Source of the DNA: Flavobacteriales bacterium
GTDB lineage: Bacteria; Bacteroidota; Bacteroidia; Flavobacteriales_D; Parvicellaceae
Reading direction: 5' to 3'
Assembly: GCA_020635565.1 (NCBI GenBank)
Contig: JACJZN010000008.1
Coordinates: 434,001-498,000 of the forward strand
DNA: 64,000 nucleotides
A program made the translations under genes and the position numbers. Positions 1 to 9,259 of the stretch are shown piece by piece. How positions within the stretch are numbered: position 1 is the first letter of the stretch; each line of letters starts with the position of its first letter. The notes under the pieces were generated by a model. That model did no database searches. It saw only the letters and a list, made by a program, of their open reading frames with translations, and was not told the origin of the DNA.

Positions 1-992
1 GACCAGCCTGCGATAATTTTCTGCTGGGGAACAAATTTCCATTTGGCATCAGAACTTGCCAATTCGGTGAAGATCCATTGATCTTGCCAAGCACCCAGTA
101 AACTCCATTCATTCTGAGCTAAAGTGTACTGATCTCTCTTAGAATACATATCTATGATCTTGAGATCTAGCAATTTTCCATAGGAGTAACTACGATAAAT
201 GCGAGTTGGATCGGTTGGGTTCGGCATTCTGCATGGAATGAATTCCCAGAATGCTTCCATGGATGCTTTCAAGTCAAGATAAGGATCCGTCAAGCTGTTG
301 ATGTCATGGTTGTCCCAGATTATGAACCAGGGATGCCACCTTCTAGCTTCACGTAGGTCAGGATCCATGAGGTAGTATAAATGACGATCACGCCATTCAT
401 TTTTTGCATACGGTGTGGTAGGGTATGGAGAAGGGACTCTTACTTCTTCGTCCGCATCCACGAAATCATAAATGTAATCTCCCACATTTAAAACGAAATC
501 CAGGTCTCTTCTTTCACTTAGGTGCTTATAACCATTAAAGTATCCTGAGTAAATGCTGGAACATGAAGTAATACCAAAGCGAATATGTTCCACGAGACTG
601 TCATTTTCTCTTGGGGCTGTCCTTGTTCTACCATAGATGGAAGTATCTCCTTGGCTGTCAATGAATCGATAGTAATAAATTGTGTTGGGATTTAGCCCTG
701 AAACATCAATTTTAATAGTAAAATACTTTGAGTAGTCAGTGTCGAAATTTCCAGAGTGGGTTATCTGACAGAAGTTTTCATGGTTTGAAATTTGCCAAAT
801 CCCGCTTTCAGTCTGAGAAGTGTTGTCTACATCTAAACAGCTCCAAATGATAACGGTAGTATCAGTTGGGTCCCCCGAGGCTACTCCATAGATGAACCGC
901 CCATGTAAAGAATCTGGATACATGTTATCCGCTAGTTGACCAATTGCTTGAAAACCAAATAATAGTAGCGCTAATAACAGTACATTTTTCAT
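1..992 (-). CDS. PhoD-like alkaline phosphatase / metallophosphoesterase (3' end cut by window)
   Basis: This is an open frame of 330 codons running off the left edge, starting with ATG at 992. It opens with a signal peptide (MKNVLLLALLLFGFQAIGQ), so the enzyme should be exported. Next comes the PhoD N-terminal fibronectin-like segment with VASGDPT, which is diagnostic of the family, then RFGITSCSS, the metal-binding LNVGDYIYD and the WDNHD block. PhoD enzymes are calcium/iron-dependent phosphodiesterases or phosphomonoesterases that release phosphate outside the cytoplasm. The catalytic C-terminal part lies outside the window. It is followed on the same strand by the symporter after a 60 bp gap. 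Family assignment is secure; the substrate is unknown. Confidence 0.88.
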   Translation of the reverse strand, partial: MKNVLLLALLLFGFQAIGQLADNMYPDSLHGRFIYGVASGDPTDTTVIIWSCLDVDNTSQTESGIWQISNHENFCQITHSGNFDTDYSKYFTIKIDVSGLNPNTIYYYRFIDSQGDTSIYGRTRTAPRENDSLVEHIRFGITSCSSIYSGYFNGYKHLSERRDLDFVLNVGDYIYDFVDADEEVRVPSPYPTTPYAKNEWRDRHLYYLMDPDLREARRWHPWFIIWDNHDINSLTDPYLDLKASMEAFWEFIPCRMPNPTDPTRIYRSYSYGKLLDLKIIDMYSKRDQYTLAQNEWSLLGAWQDQWIFTELASSDAKWKFVPQQKIIAGW

Positions 993-1052
993 GAACCAAA
1001 TGTACAAAGAGTTGTCTCTACTTTTGTTATGAAATGATGAAATTTCGGAAAA

Positions 1053-2585
1053 TTAACTTACTTGATCGTCCAGAAGGTTTTCACTTAATTCTGGTTCATG
1101 AGCACGTTTTTTTGAAATTGAATAAAGAAGTAGAAAGGTCAGAACGCCATTCACGATGATCAGCTCGTGTCCTAAGATGTAGTCACCAAAGATTCCGGGC
1201 TCTCCATCTGCTATCATTTTCCCGCCTTTGGAATAAAGAGAGAGTAGGATACACACAGCAACGGATATGCCACTTACAATAGGAGTATAGATGTCTTTGA
1301 CATGTCTTTTGGTAAATATTCCGAAGGCGAAGATTCCGATTAAGGGACCATACGTAAATCCAGCAAAATACATAATAGCATCAATGGCACTTTTATCTGT
1401 ATACTTATTAAGGATCAGTATGACGATGATGATGAGTACAGATACGCTAAGATGAACTCTTTTTCTAAGTTTTTTCTGCTCTTGTTCTTCTTTTTTATCA
1501 ATGTTTAATAAGTCAAAACTTATACTGGTTGTCAACGAGGTCAAAGCGCTATCTGCACTAGAATAAGCTGCAGCGATCAATCCAATAATAAAAAGGATCG
1601 CTAGTAAACTTCCTGTTTCAGATGCCAAAGCGATCGAAGGAAAAAGATGATCGCCAGAGGCAACGTCCAGACCAATGCCTGTGGATTCACTATACATGTA
1701 GAGTAGGGCTCCCATCCCAAGAAATAGTAGATTCACAAAAATCAAGATTACGGAGAATACGATCATGTTTTTCTGTGCGTCCTTTAGTGATTTACAAGTT
1801 AGGTTTTTTTGCATCATATCCTGATCTAGTCCAGTCATACCAATAGTAATGAACATTCCTCCTAAAAAATATTTAAGGAAATGGTTTTTACTGTTGATGT
1901 CATCGGTAAAAAAGATTTTAGAATAACTACTTTCTGCTATGGTGTTAATGATTCCTTTTTCGAATAATTCGAGTTGATTTCCAATAACGATGCAGGCTAC
2001 AATCACAGCTACGATCATAAAGGTTGTTTGCAGGGTGTCTGTCCATATTATTGTTTTTATTCCGCCTCGATTGGTGTATACCCAAATCAAAGCAATGGAT
2101 AAAATCACGGTGAATTCAAAGGGAATGTTCCACTGAGAAAATACGAATGTATCGAGTACCGATGCTACAAGTAAGATTCGTACCGATGCTCCAATAATTC
2201 TTGAGCCTAAAAAAATGATGGCGCCAGTTTTATGACTGATATCACCAAAACGTTGCCTTAAATAAGTGTAAATGGAAGTTACATTCAAGCGGTAGTATAA
2301 GGGGAGTAGGACATATGCAATGACTATGTAACCCACAAAATATCCAAAGACCATTTGCATATAACTAAACTGAGATGCCGTATTCCCCACCCACCCAGGT
2401 ACAGAAATAAATGTAACGCCTGAAAGCGAGGCTCCGATCATGCCATAGGCTACAATGTACCAAGGAGATTTCCGCTCTCCAACAAAAAAAGTTTCATTGG
2501 TGGCGTTTCTGCTGGTTAAAAACATTATTCCCATTAAAATGAGGAAGTAAATAATGATGACGACTAATACGATCTCTGGCTTCAT
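1053..2585 (-). CDS. Sodium:solute symporter (SSS) family transporter
   Basis: 510-residue polytopic inner-membrane protein with about 13 hydrophobic segments, the usual size for the SSS family. The N-terminal NETFFVGERKSPWY and the stretch GMTGLDQDMMQKNLTCKS are typical of the Bacteroidetes branch that is often annotated as a sodium symporter of unknown substrate. The family couples inward sodium flow to uptake of sugars, amino acids, sialic acid or other organic solutes. ATG at 2585 is followed directly by the first membrane helix. The gene diverges from recR across a 115 bp gap. No substrate-defining neighbour is present. Confidence 0.88.
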   Translation of the reverse strand: MKPEIVLVVIIIYFLILMGIMFLTSRNATNETFFVGERKSPWYIVAYGMIGASLSGVTFISVPGWVGNTASQFSYMQMVFGYFVGYIVIAYVLLPLYYRLNVTSIYTYLRQRFGDISHKTGAIIFLGSRIIGASVRILLVASVLDTFVFSQWNIPFEFTVILSIALIWVYTNRGGIKTIIWTDTLQTTFMIVAVIVACIVIGNQLELFEKGIINTIAESSYSKIFFTDDINSKNHFLKYFLGGMFITIGMTGLDQDMMQKNLTCKSLKDAQKNMIVFSVILIFVNLLFLGMGALLYMYSESTGIGLDVASGDHLFPSIALASETGSLLAILFIIGLIAAAYSSADSALTSLTTSISFDLLNIDKKEEQEQKKLRKRVHLSVSVLIIIVILILNKYTDKSAIDAIMYFAGFTYGPLIGIFAFGIFTKRHVKDIYTPIVSGISVAVCILLSLYSKGGKMIADGEPGIFGDYILGHELIIVNGVLTFLLLYSISKKRAHEPELSENLLDDQVS

Positions 2586-2700
2586 AAGAACAAATAAACT
2601 GATAAAATGAGTTTGATTTTGTTGTAGATAGACAGAATATCAACGCTTAACATTTAGTAATTCATATCATTCTGTCTTTTGTTTGTACATTTGTATCTGA

Positions 2701-3318
2701 ATGGATTTGCCATCAAAATATTTGCAAAAAGCTGTTGAAGAAATGTCTTCTTTACCGGGAGTAGGTAAAAGAACGGCTTTACGACTGGTGTTGAATCTAT
2801 TGCAACAGGATAAAAAGGATGTAATTGAATTTGCTCAGAGTTTCGTGGATCTAGTAGAGCATACAAAATTGTGTTCAACTTGTCATAATATAAGCGATCA
2901 AGAGATTTGTGGGATTTGTAGTAATTCGGGAAGGGATAAGGCCACGATCTGTGTAGTGAGTGACATAAGAGATATAATGGCAATCGAGAATACGATGCAA
3001 TACAAAGGGACTTATCACGTTTTGGGAGGTGTCATCTCTCCAATGGATGGGGTAGGACCAAATGATCTGAATATTGAGACTTTGTTGACCCGATTAATGT
3101 CTGGAGTAGTAAAGGAAGTTATTTTAGCGTTGAGTGCTACTACAGAGGGAGATACAACTAATTTTTATCTTTTCAAGAAAATGAAAGATATCGATGTTAA
3201 AGTAACGATTATCTCAAGGGGTATTGGAGTGGGTAGTGAGTTAGAATATGCTGATGAAGTTACACTGGGGAGGTCAATTATCAATCGTTCACCTTTTGAT
3301 TTGAACTTATCAAAATAA
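2701..3318 (+). CDS. recR: Recombination mediator RecR
   Basis: 205 residues, full length for RecR. It has an N-terminal helix-hairpin-helix (LPGVGKRTALR, about residues 18-29), a four-cysteine zinc finger (C58, C61, C70, C73) and a Toprim domain beginning ICVVSDIRDIMAIE (about residue 83). With RecF and RecO the protein loads RecA on gapped single-stranded DNA in the cytoplasm. The ATG lies only 7 nt after a TAnnTTTG-like box (TACATTTG, 2686-2693). One nucleotide separates its stop from the following glycosyltransferase, so the two are probably cotranscribed, although no functional link is evident. Confidence 0.97.
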   Translation: MDLPSKYLQKAVEEMSSLPGVGKRTALRLVLNLLQQDKKDVIEFAQSFVDLVEHTKLCSTCHNISDQEICGICSNSGRDKATICVVSDIRDIMAIENTMQYKGTYHVLGGVISPMDGVGPNDLNIETLLTRLMSGVVKEVILALSATTEGDTTNFYLFKKMKDIDVKVTIISRGIGVGSELEYADEVTLGRSIINRSPFDLNLSK

Positions 3319-3319
3319 G

Positions 3320-5296
3320 TTGCTGAAAGTGGAGTTATCAGTCATAATCGTCAATTACAACGTGAAGCACTTTCTAGAGCAGTGTCTCAATTCAGTTGCT
3401 TTAGCGATGAAAGGGTTGGATGTTGAAGTTTTTGTTGTAGATAACATATCAATTGATGGCTCGGTTGAAATGGTTCGAGAGAAGTTTGAATGGGTCAATT
3501 TAATCGCAAATCAAGAAAATGTAGGTTTCTCTAGAGCAAACAATCAAGCGATAAGAATTTCTAAGGGTAAATATATTTTACTTCTGAATCCGGATACTGT
3601 TGTCGAAGAGGATACTTTTAGAAAAGTGATCGGTTTTATGAACGATCATCCAAAATGTGGAGGTTTAGGAGTTAAAATGATTGATGGAAAAGGTAAATTC
3701 CTTCCTGAATCAAAAAGAGGATTGCCTACGCCAAGTGTCGCTTTTTATAAGATCTCAGGGTTAGCTCGGATATTTCCTAAAAGTAAGAAGTTCGGTCAGT
3801 ATCATCTAGGTTTTTTACCAATGGAGGAAACCAATAAGATCGAGATCCTTTCCGGAGCTTTTATGATGATGAGAAAGAGTGTGTTGGATGAAGTAGGGCT
3901 TTTGGATGAAGATTTCTTTATGTATGGGGAAGACATTGACCTGAGTTATAGAATCATTCTGGGAGGGTATGAGAATTATTATTTCCCAGAAACCAGCATT
4001 ATTCATTACAAAGGGGAAAGTACAAAGAAGAGTTCGATCAATTATGTTTTTGTATTCTATAATGCGATGATCATCTTTGCGAGGAAGCACTTCTCTGAAA
4101 AGAATGCTAGACTTTTTTCATTCTTCATAAATATAGCAATATACATTAGGGCAGGGATGGCGATTATAAGCCGTTTTGTCAGACGAATGACATTGCCTTT
4201 TTTAGATTTATTAGTGGTCTTTGGTGGTTTTTGGATCACCAGTTTTTATTATCAAAAATTCAAACAAACTCTGGAAGAAGGTTTTGGGTTTGAAACTGAT
4301 GTTTTGCTTTTTGAGTTACCTGTTTTTGCGTTTATCGTTATTCTCGCAATTTATCTTTTTGGCGGTTATGATAAGCCTATTCGATTACTTTCTTCCTCCA
4401 AGGGAGTTGTTCTTGGTACGTTAATCATATTAGCAGTTTATGGATTGTTGCCTAAGGATTTTCAATTTTCACGTTTTGTTATCTTGATTGGAAGTTTTTT
4501 GAGTGGTTTCTTGGTAGCATTGAATAGAGGAGTTTTAAGTTGGTTGAAGATTGAAGGGTATTCATTGGAAGATGCTTCCAAAAAACGTTTTTTAATCATC
4601 GGGGATGAGGAGGAAAGAGATCGAATAGAGCCGTTGCTCAAACAAACGACTACCATAACATTTTTAGGTAATTTTCAACCAGAAGGATTGGGTGAGAATT
4701 CGCAACGCGATAATGCTGGAGCTTTGCAAAAGGTCTCAGATTACATCTACATTAATAAGATCAATGAAGTGATTTTCAGTGCTAAGAATCTTTCTATGCA
4801 GAAGATCATCGAAACAATGTCATCTCTTCGAATATCAAGAGATGTAGATTATAAGATTGCTCAACCAGATAGTATGTATTTGATTGGAAGTAATTCGATT
4901 CATACTTCAGGAGATCTTTACATCCTTGATCTAAATTCGATCAATAGTGTTTCAAATAGACGAGCTAAAAGAGTTTTCGATTTCATTTCATCATTGCTAC
5001 TTATGCTTGTTTTTCCTGTTGTCTTGATCTTTAATGCTTTTAGATTAAGTGTGTTGAAAGAGATGATCTTGGTGTTCATTGGCCGAAAGACGTGGGTAGG
5101 TTATTTTCCAATGTCTCTGGAGGAGATTGGTAAGGTTCCAAAGATCAAACAAGGGGTTATACCATGTGAGGAAGGTGTTAACTTTGACAGTAGAACGATT
5201 TTGAAAATGAACCAGATTTATGCAAAAGACTATTCCTGGACTAAGGATTTTTCTATTTTATCTAAGTCTTTGGGTAAATTGTCCAGATCTTGCTGA
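3320..5296 (+). CDS. GT2 glycosyltransferase fused to a degenerate polyisoprenyl-phosphate sugar transferase-like region
   Basis: 658 residues. Residues 4-260 form a family 2 glycosyltransferase of the rhamnosyltransferase type (LSVIIVNYNV, DNIS at 41-44, NPDT at 90-93, later DEDFFMYGEDIDLSYR). Residues about 270-430 hold several membrane helices and 430-540 look like the Rossmann-type segment of WbaP/WcaJ enzymes. From residue 547 (RRAKRVFDF) comes the membrane-anchor motif of polyisoprenyl-phosphate hexose-1-phosphate transferases, then RKTWVGY, but the catalytic block with the KFRSM and DE motifs between them is missing. The start must be TTG at 3320 (or GTG 3329), because the first beta strand begins at once and no ATG precedes it. 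A role in surface polysaccharide assembly is inferred. Confidence 0.8.
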   Translation: MLKVELSVIIVNYNVKHFLEQCLNSVALAMKGLDVEVFVVDNISIDGSVEMVREKFEWVNLIANQENVGFSRANNQAIRISKGKYILLLNPDTVVEEDTFRKVIGFMNDHPKCGGLGVKMIDGKGKFLPESKRGLPTPSVAFYKISGLARIFPKSKKFGQYHLGFLPMEETNKIEILSGAFMMMRKSVLDEVGLLDEDFFMYGEDIDLSYRIILGGYENYYFPETSIIHYKGESTKKSSINYVFVFYNAMIIFARKHFSEKNARLFSFFINIAIYIRAGMAIISRFVRRMTLPFLDLLVVFGGFWITSFYYQKFKQTLEEGFGFETDVLLFELPVFAFIVILAIYLFGGYDKPIRLLSSSKGVVLGTLIILAVYGLLPKDFQFSRFVILIGSFLSGFLVALNRGVLSWLKIEGYSLEDASKKRFLIIGDEEERDRIEPLLKQTTTITFLGNFQPEGLGENSQRDNAGALQKVSDYIYINKINEVIFSAKNLSMQKIIETMSSLRISRDVDYKIAQPDSMYLIGSNSIHTSGDLYILDLNSINSVSNRRAKRVFDFISSLLLMLVFPVVLIFNAFRLSVLKEMILVFIGRKTWVGYFPMSLEEIGKVPKIKQGVIPCEEGVNFDSRTILKMNQIYAKDYSWTKDFSILSKSLGKLSRSC

Positions 5297-5333
5297 TGCA
5301 TAAATCCTTAATCCAAATCCATTAAATATTATT

Positions 5334-5362
5334 TTGGTACTGTGAATTGTTTTTTACCTTTG
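5334..5362 (+). promoter_or_regulatory. Bacteroidetes-type promoter for the E2 gene
   Basis: TTG at 5334-5336, an 18 bp spacer, then TACCTTTG at 5355-5362. This matches the Bacteroidetes sigma-A pattern (TTG at -33, TAnnTTTG at -7). It lies 47 bp upstream of the E2 start codon. Confidence 0.6.
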
Positions 5363-5409
5363 TGAGGTTAAAGAAAGACTGTTTAATAAGAAATTATTCA
5401 TAATAGAAA

Positions 5410-6768
5410 ATGGCTGATATTGAGGTTTTATTACCAAAAATGGGAGAAAGTGTTGCTGAAGCAACGATTACTAGCTGGTTAAAAAATGTTGGAGACACGA
5501 TTGAAGAAGATGAACCGATCGTAGAAATCGCTACTGATAAAGTAGATTCAGAAGTTCCTTCGCCAGCATCAGGGGTGATCAAACAGATCTTATTCAATGA
5601 GGGTGACGTGGTTCCTGTTGGAGCTGTTTTTGCAATTATCGGTTCAGCAGGAGATGCTTATTCACCGGTTAGTACGCCTGCTCAGGATTCAATTCAGCCT
5701 GTTTCAGAAGTGAAAGTGGAAGAAGCTCTATTGGCTCCAATTTCAGCTAACGGTAATGGGGCGGGAATTCCTAAGACATCTGATGCAGGGAAGTTTTATT
5801 CTCCGCTGGTAAGAAGCATTGCGGAGACCGAAGGAATTTCGTTGAATGAATTGGAAGCTATTACAGGATCTGGTCAGGAAGGTCGAGTGACTAAGAAAGA
5901 TATTTTGGCATACTTAGATAATAGGGGGGCTGCCCCTGCTGTCAATGTGCAGGTCGCTAAACCTGTAGAGGAAAAAGTAGATGTTAAGCCTAAAACGGCT
6001 GCTGCTTCAGAAGGAGTTGCCACACAAGTTCACAAAGCGCCACCGGTACCAATTGGTCCTAACGATGAGATCATCGAAATGGATAGAATGAGAAAGATGA
6101 TAGCTGATCACATGGTGATGTCTACTCATGTTTCTCCTCACGTAACTTCTTTTGTAGAAGCAGATGTGACAAATATCGTGCTTTGGAGAGAGAAAAATAA
6201 GAAGTCTTTCTTTGAAAAAACAGGTGAGAAGTTAACTTTTACTCCTATTTTTATTGAAGCTGTCGTTAAAGCATTACAGGATTTTCCAATGGTAAACACC
6301 ATGCTTAATGGAAAGGATATTGTGGTTAAAAAAGATATCAATGTAGGTATGGCTACAGCTCTACCAACAGGTAATTTAATTGTCCCAGTAATACATAATG
6401 CGGATCAATATAACATGGTGGGATTGGCTAAGAAAGTGAATAAACTGGCGGATCTTGCTAGAACGAATAAACTATCTCCAGATGATATTCAAGGAGGTAC
6501 TTATACCGTTTCTAATGTTGGTACTTTTGGAAATGTGATGGGAACACCTATTATTAACCAACCTCAAAGTGCGATTCTTGCGCTGGGAGCGATCAGAAAG
6601 AAGCCTGCTGTTATTGAAACACCATTTGGAGACACCATCGGAATCAGACATCAAATGTTTTTATCACATTCATATGACCACCGAATTATTGACGGTGCAC
6701 TTGGAGGTAGTTTTGTGAAAAGAGTAGCGGACTATCTGGAGGCATTTGATTTGGAAAGAACTATTTAA
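5410..6768 (+). CDS. 2-oxo acid dehydrogenase complex dihydrolipoamide acyltransferase (E2)
   Basis: 452 residues with the standard E2 order. An N-terminal lipoyl domain carries the lipoylated lysine in IATDKVDSEVPSP (K44). A flexible linker follows, then a peripheral subunit-binding domain (about 130-170, SPLVRSIAETEGISLNELE) and the catalytic domain with SHSYDHRIIDG (H424, D428). It transfers the acyl group from lipoamide to CoA in the core of a 2-oxoacid dehydrogenase complex. The sequence resembles branched-chain or generic E2 of Bacteroidetes, but the substrate cannot be fixed here because no E1 or E3 gene lies nearby. LipA, encoded at 52.7 kb, would make its cofactor. Confidence 0.92.
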   Translation: MADIEVLLPKMGESVAEATITSWLKNVGDTIEEDEPIVEIATDKVDSEVPSPASGVIKQILFNEGDVVPVGAVFAIIGSAGDAYSPVSTPAQDSIQPVSEVKVEEALLAPISANGNGAGIPKTSDAGKFYSPLVRSIAETEGISLNELEAITGSGQEGRVTKKDILAYLDNRGAAPAVNVQVAKPVEEKVDVKPKTAAASEGVATQVHKAPPVPIGPNDEIIEMDRMRKMIADHMVMSTHVSPHVTSFVEADVTNIVLWREKNKKSFFEKTGEKLTFTPIFIEAVVKALQDFPMVNTMLNGKDIVVKKDINVGMATALPTGNLIVPVIHNADQYNMVGLAKKVNKLADLARTNKLSPDDIQGGTYTVSNVGTFGNVMGTPIINQPQSAILALGAIRKKPAVIETPFGDTIGIRHQMFLSHSYDHRIIDGALGGSFVKRVADYLEAFDLERTI

Positions 6769-6788
6769 CTAAACCTAACTAACACGGA

Positions 6789-9170
6789 ATGATTTTAATT
6801 AAACGATTACTCTTTTTATTGGCATTAGTTGTATCTGCTAGTACAATTTCTGCACAGGAATTTGATCCGGTAAAATTTCAGGAATCATTAAAGGAAGCAA
6901 GTTTTGAAGAGAAATTCGAAGCCGCCAACCTATTGATGGAAGATCAGCTTTATACTTATGCCGCAGATGTATTACTTAGTTTAGTTGAAGATCAACCAGA
7001 AAACTCGAATGTAAATTACAAATTAGGATATTGCCTGCTTCATATTAGTAACAGAAGAGCGGATGCGCTTCCTTATTTGAAAAAAGCAGAGGCTGGAATA
7101 TCTAAAAAGTATAATCCCTTTTCTCCTCTGGAGAAGGCTGCTCCTTTTGAGACTCATTTTTATTTGGCTAGAGCCTACCATTTAAATGAAGATCTGGATA
7201 ATGCGATTAAAAACTTTAATGCTTTTTTAGAGGATATTAAAAGCAAACACGTATTGTATAACCAAACAATGTTGTACATAAAACAGTGCGAAGTGGCTAA
7301 GGTGGAAATTGCTGATCCCAAAGAATTTGAGATCAATAATATCGGAAATGTGATCAATGGGGTTGATGAAGATTTTAGTCCGGTTGTTACGTTGGATGAG
7401 GGAGCACTTTACTTTACATCTCGTAGACTACGTCCAGATAGTTCGAATATCAAGTTTTTTTCTCCTCAGGATGGAATGCACTTTGAAGATGTATACGTCT
7501 CATATTATGATTTTAAAAATAAATCATGGAAAGCACCTGAAGTGATATCAACGATTTCCAGTCCAAAATCAAATCAGGCTACCATTTCTGTTTCAAGTGA
7601 TGGTCAGCAATTATTTATCTATAAGGATATCGATGGGAATGGAGAGATCTATGTTGCTCAAAATGAAGGAGAATCTTTCGGTACCCCTGAATCGATGGGG
7701 CCAGAAGTTAATACAGAGTACTGGGAGACACATGCTACATTATCTGCTGACGGACAGACGTTATATTTTGTAAGTGATAGACCAGGAGGTCTTGGAGGTA
7801 GAGATATTTACAGATGTAAAAAACTTCCTAACGGTCAATGGAGTAAAGCACTAAATTTAGGAGCACCGATCAATACGCCTTATGATGAGGATTCTCCGTT
7901 CTTGCACCCATTTGGAAATACACTTTACTTTTCGAGCAATGGTGAAAATAGTATAGGTGGTTTCGATATTTATTTTGCAGAAGAGATGACGGATGATATG
8001 GGGAATACCAAATGGTCTGCACCTCAAAACTTAGGTTATCCTTTGAACACTGTTGATGATGACGTATTTTTCACAACAAATGCCCGAGGGGATATGGGGT
8101 ACTATTCTTCGGCAAAGAAAGGTGGATTTGGTCAAAAGGATATTTACACAGTTTCATTCAAATCAGTAGAAGATAAGTTTGCGATTTTGAAGGGGTATAT
8201 TGATCCAGGTTCAGCAGATAAACTTCCTGATGGAATTGTGATTTATGTTTATGATCTTACCACAGGAGAAGAGCCACAGCAGTACACCCCCAACAAAAGA
8301 AACGGATCATATATTTTTAAGTTGATTCCTTGTAATGAGTATGAAGTAGAGTATACCATGAACGAAGTAGCATTTTACTCAACGGAGTTCAAAGTACCTT
8401 GTGAATCGAACTATCAGGAAACCAATATTGTATTGAATTTGGATGGTATTAGATTAGATGGAGAGGATGAACCAATTGATACAACTGCTCTTCCTGAAGG
8501 AGATAAGGACAAGTGGAAATATAGACTTTTGGTTAACGATAAGCCTTATCTTAAAACAGGACTGATTGAATTCCTAGATGGTGAATTAGTTGCCTTTTCT
8601 GAGTTATTAGATGCGGATGGTTATTTCAAGTATCATGAATTAGCTAATTCAACGGCTCCCTTTGTGGTTATTGATGTGGATGATCCTACACTTTGTGATA
8701 AACTTGTTTTGAGATTATATGATGAGAACGGGAATATGATCAAGGAGACAACAAGAGATGTACGATGTAAGTCTTCGGTTGTTCAAGTTCCTGGAGATCT
8801 ACCTTCATACGAATATCAGGAATTCTATGGTTACAACCTAAAAGGTGTGAACAAAAAGGAGGAATGGAAGAAGTATGTGAGTACAGTCAAAGAATTGATT
8901 GAAAAGAGAGGTTATGCTCAAATTGAAATTGAGGGAAGTGCTTCTTATGTGCCAACGAAAACATATAAGAACAATCAGGACCTAAGTGCTAAACGCGCGG
9001 CTGATGGAAAAGAGAAGTTATTGAAAGAACTGAGCAAAGAAGGGGTTGATGAATCTAAATTAAAGATAATAGCGGTGAACAATAAAGTTCAAGGACCAAA
9101 ATACTCAGGAGATTTTAAGAATACTGAAAAATACGGCAAGTATCAGTATTTGAAGATGAAAGCTTATTAA
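6789..9170 (+). CDS. TPR/PD40 beta-propeller envelope protein with an OmpA-like C-terminus (PorE-like architecture)
   Basis: 793 residues with a signal peptide ending near STISAQ. N-terminal TPR-like helices (about 30-170) lead into WD40-like PD40 repeats (LYFVSDRPGGLGGRDIY, LYFSSNGENSIGGFDIY, about 200-460), a carboxypeptidase-regulatory-like region, and a C-terminal OmpA-like domain (about 680-793) with DLSAKRAADGKEKL. This order matches PorE, the T9SS protein linking the translocon to peptidoglycan, and related paralogues. The residues aligned to the peptidoglycan-binding GHTD motif read GSAS (716-719), so diaminopimelate binding may be lost. It sits 20 bp after the E2 gene and ends at a terminator. 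Periplasmic location is inferred. Confidence 0.75.
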   Translation: MILIKRLLFLLALVVSASTISAQEFDPVKFQESLKEASFEEKFEAANLLMEDQLYTYAADVLLSLVEDQPENSNVNYKLGYCLLHISNRRADALPYLKKAEAGISKKYNPFSPLEKAAPFETHFYLARAYHLNEDLDNAIKNFNAFLEDIKSKHVLYNQTMLYIKQCEVAKVEIADPKEFEINNIGNVINGVDEDFSPVVTLDEGALYFTSRRLRPDSSNIKFFSPQDGMHFEDVYVSYYDFKNKSWKAPEVISTISSPKSNQATISVSSDGQQLFIYKDIDGNGEIYVAQNEGESFGTPESMGPEVNTEYWETHATLSADGQTLYFVSDRPGGLGGRDIYRCKKLPNGQWSKALNLGAPINTPYDEDSPFLHPFGNTLYFSSNGENSIGGFDIYFAEEMTDDMGNTKWSAPQNLGYPLNTVDDDVFFTTNARGDMGYYSSAKKGGFGQKDIYTVSFKSVEDKFAILKGYIDPGSADKLPDGIVIYVYDLTTGEEPQQYTPNKRNGSYIFKLIPCNEYEVEYTMNEVAFYSTEFKVPCESNYQETNIVLNLDGIRLDGEDEPIDTTALPEGDKDKWKYRLLVNDKPYLKTGLIEFLDGELVAFSELLDADGYFKYHELANSTAPFVVIDVDDPTLCDKLVLRLYDENGNMIKETTRDVRCKSSVVQVPGDLPSYEYQEFYGYNLKGVNKKEEWKKYVSTVKELIEKRGYAQIEIEGSASYVPTKTYKNNQDLSAKRAADGKEKLLKELSKEGVDESKLKIIAVNNKVQGPKYSGDFKNTEKYGKYQYLKMKAY

Positions 9171-9175
9171 TCATA

Positions 9176-9206
9176 GAACAGCGGCCTCGGTCGCTGTTTC
9201 TTTTTT
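9176..9206 (+). terminator. Rho-independent terminator after the PD40/OmpA gene
   Basis: The inverted repeat AACAGCG / CGCTGTT encloses an 8-nt loop and is followed by TCTTTTTT. It starts 5 bp after the stop codon at 9170. Confidence 0.8.
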
Positions 9207-9259
9207 AGGTTTCCGTTGTAATTATTATTATTAATTCTTATTTTGGTATCTAATTTGTA

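Noticed and set aside
2686..2693. TACATTTG as a recR promoter
   Set aside because: The -7 box fits, but there is no TTG at 17-19 bp upstream, and transcription would start at the ATG. Possible leaderless start, but too weak to list as a promoter.
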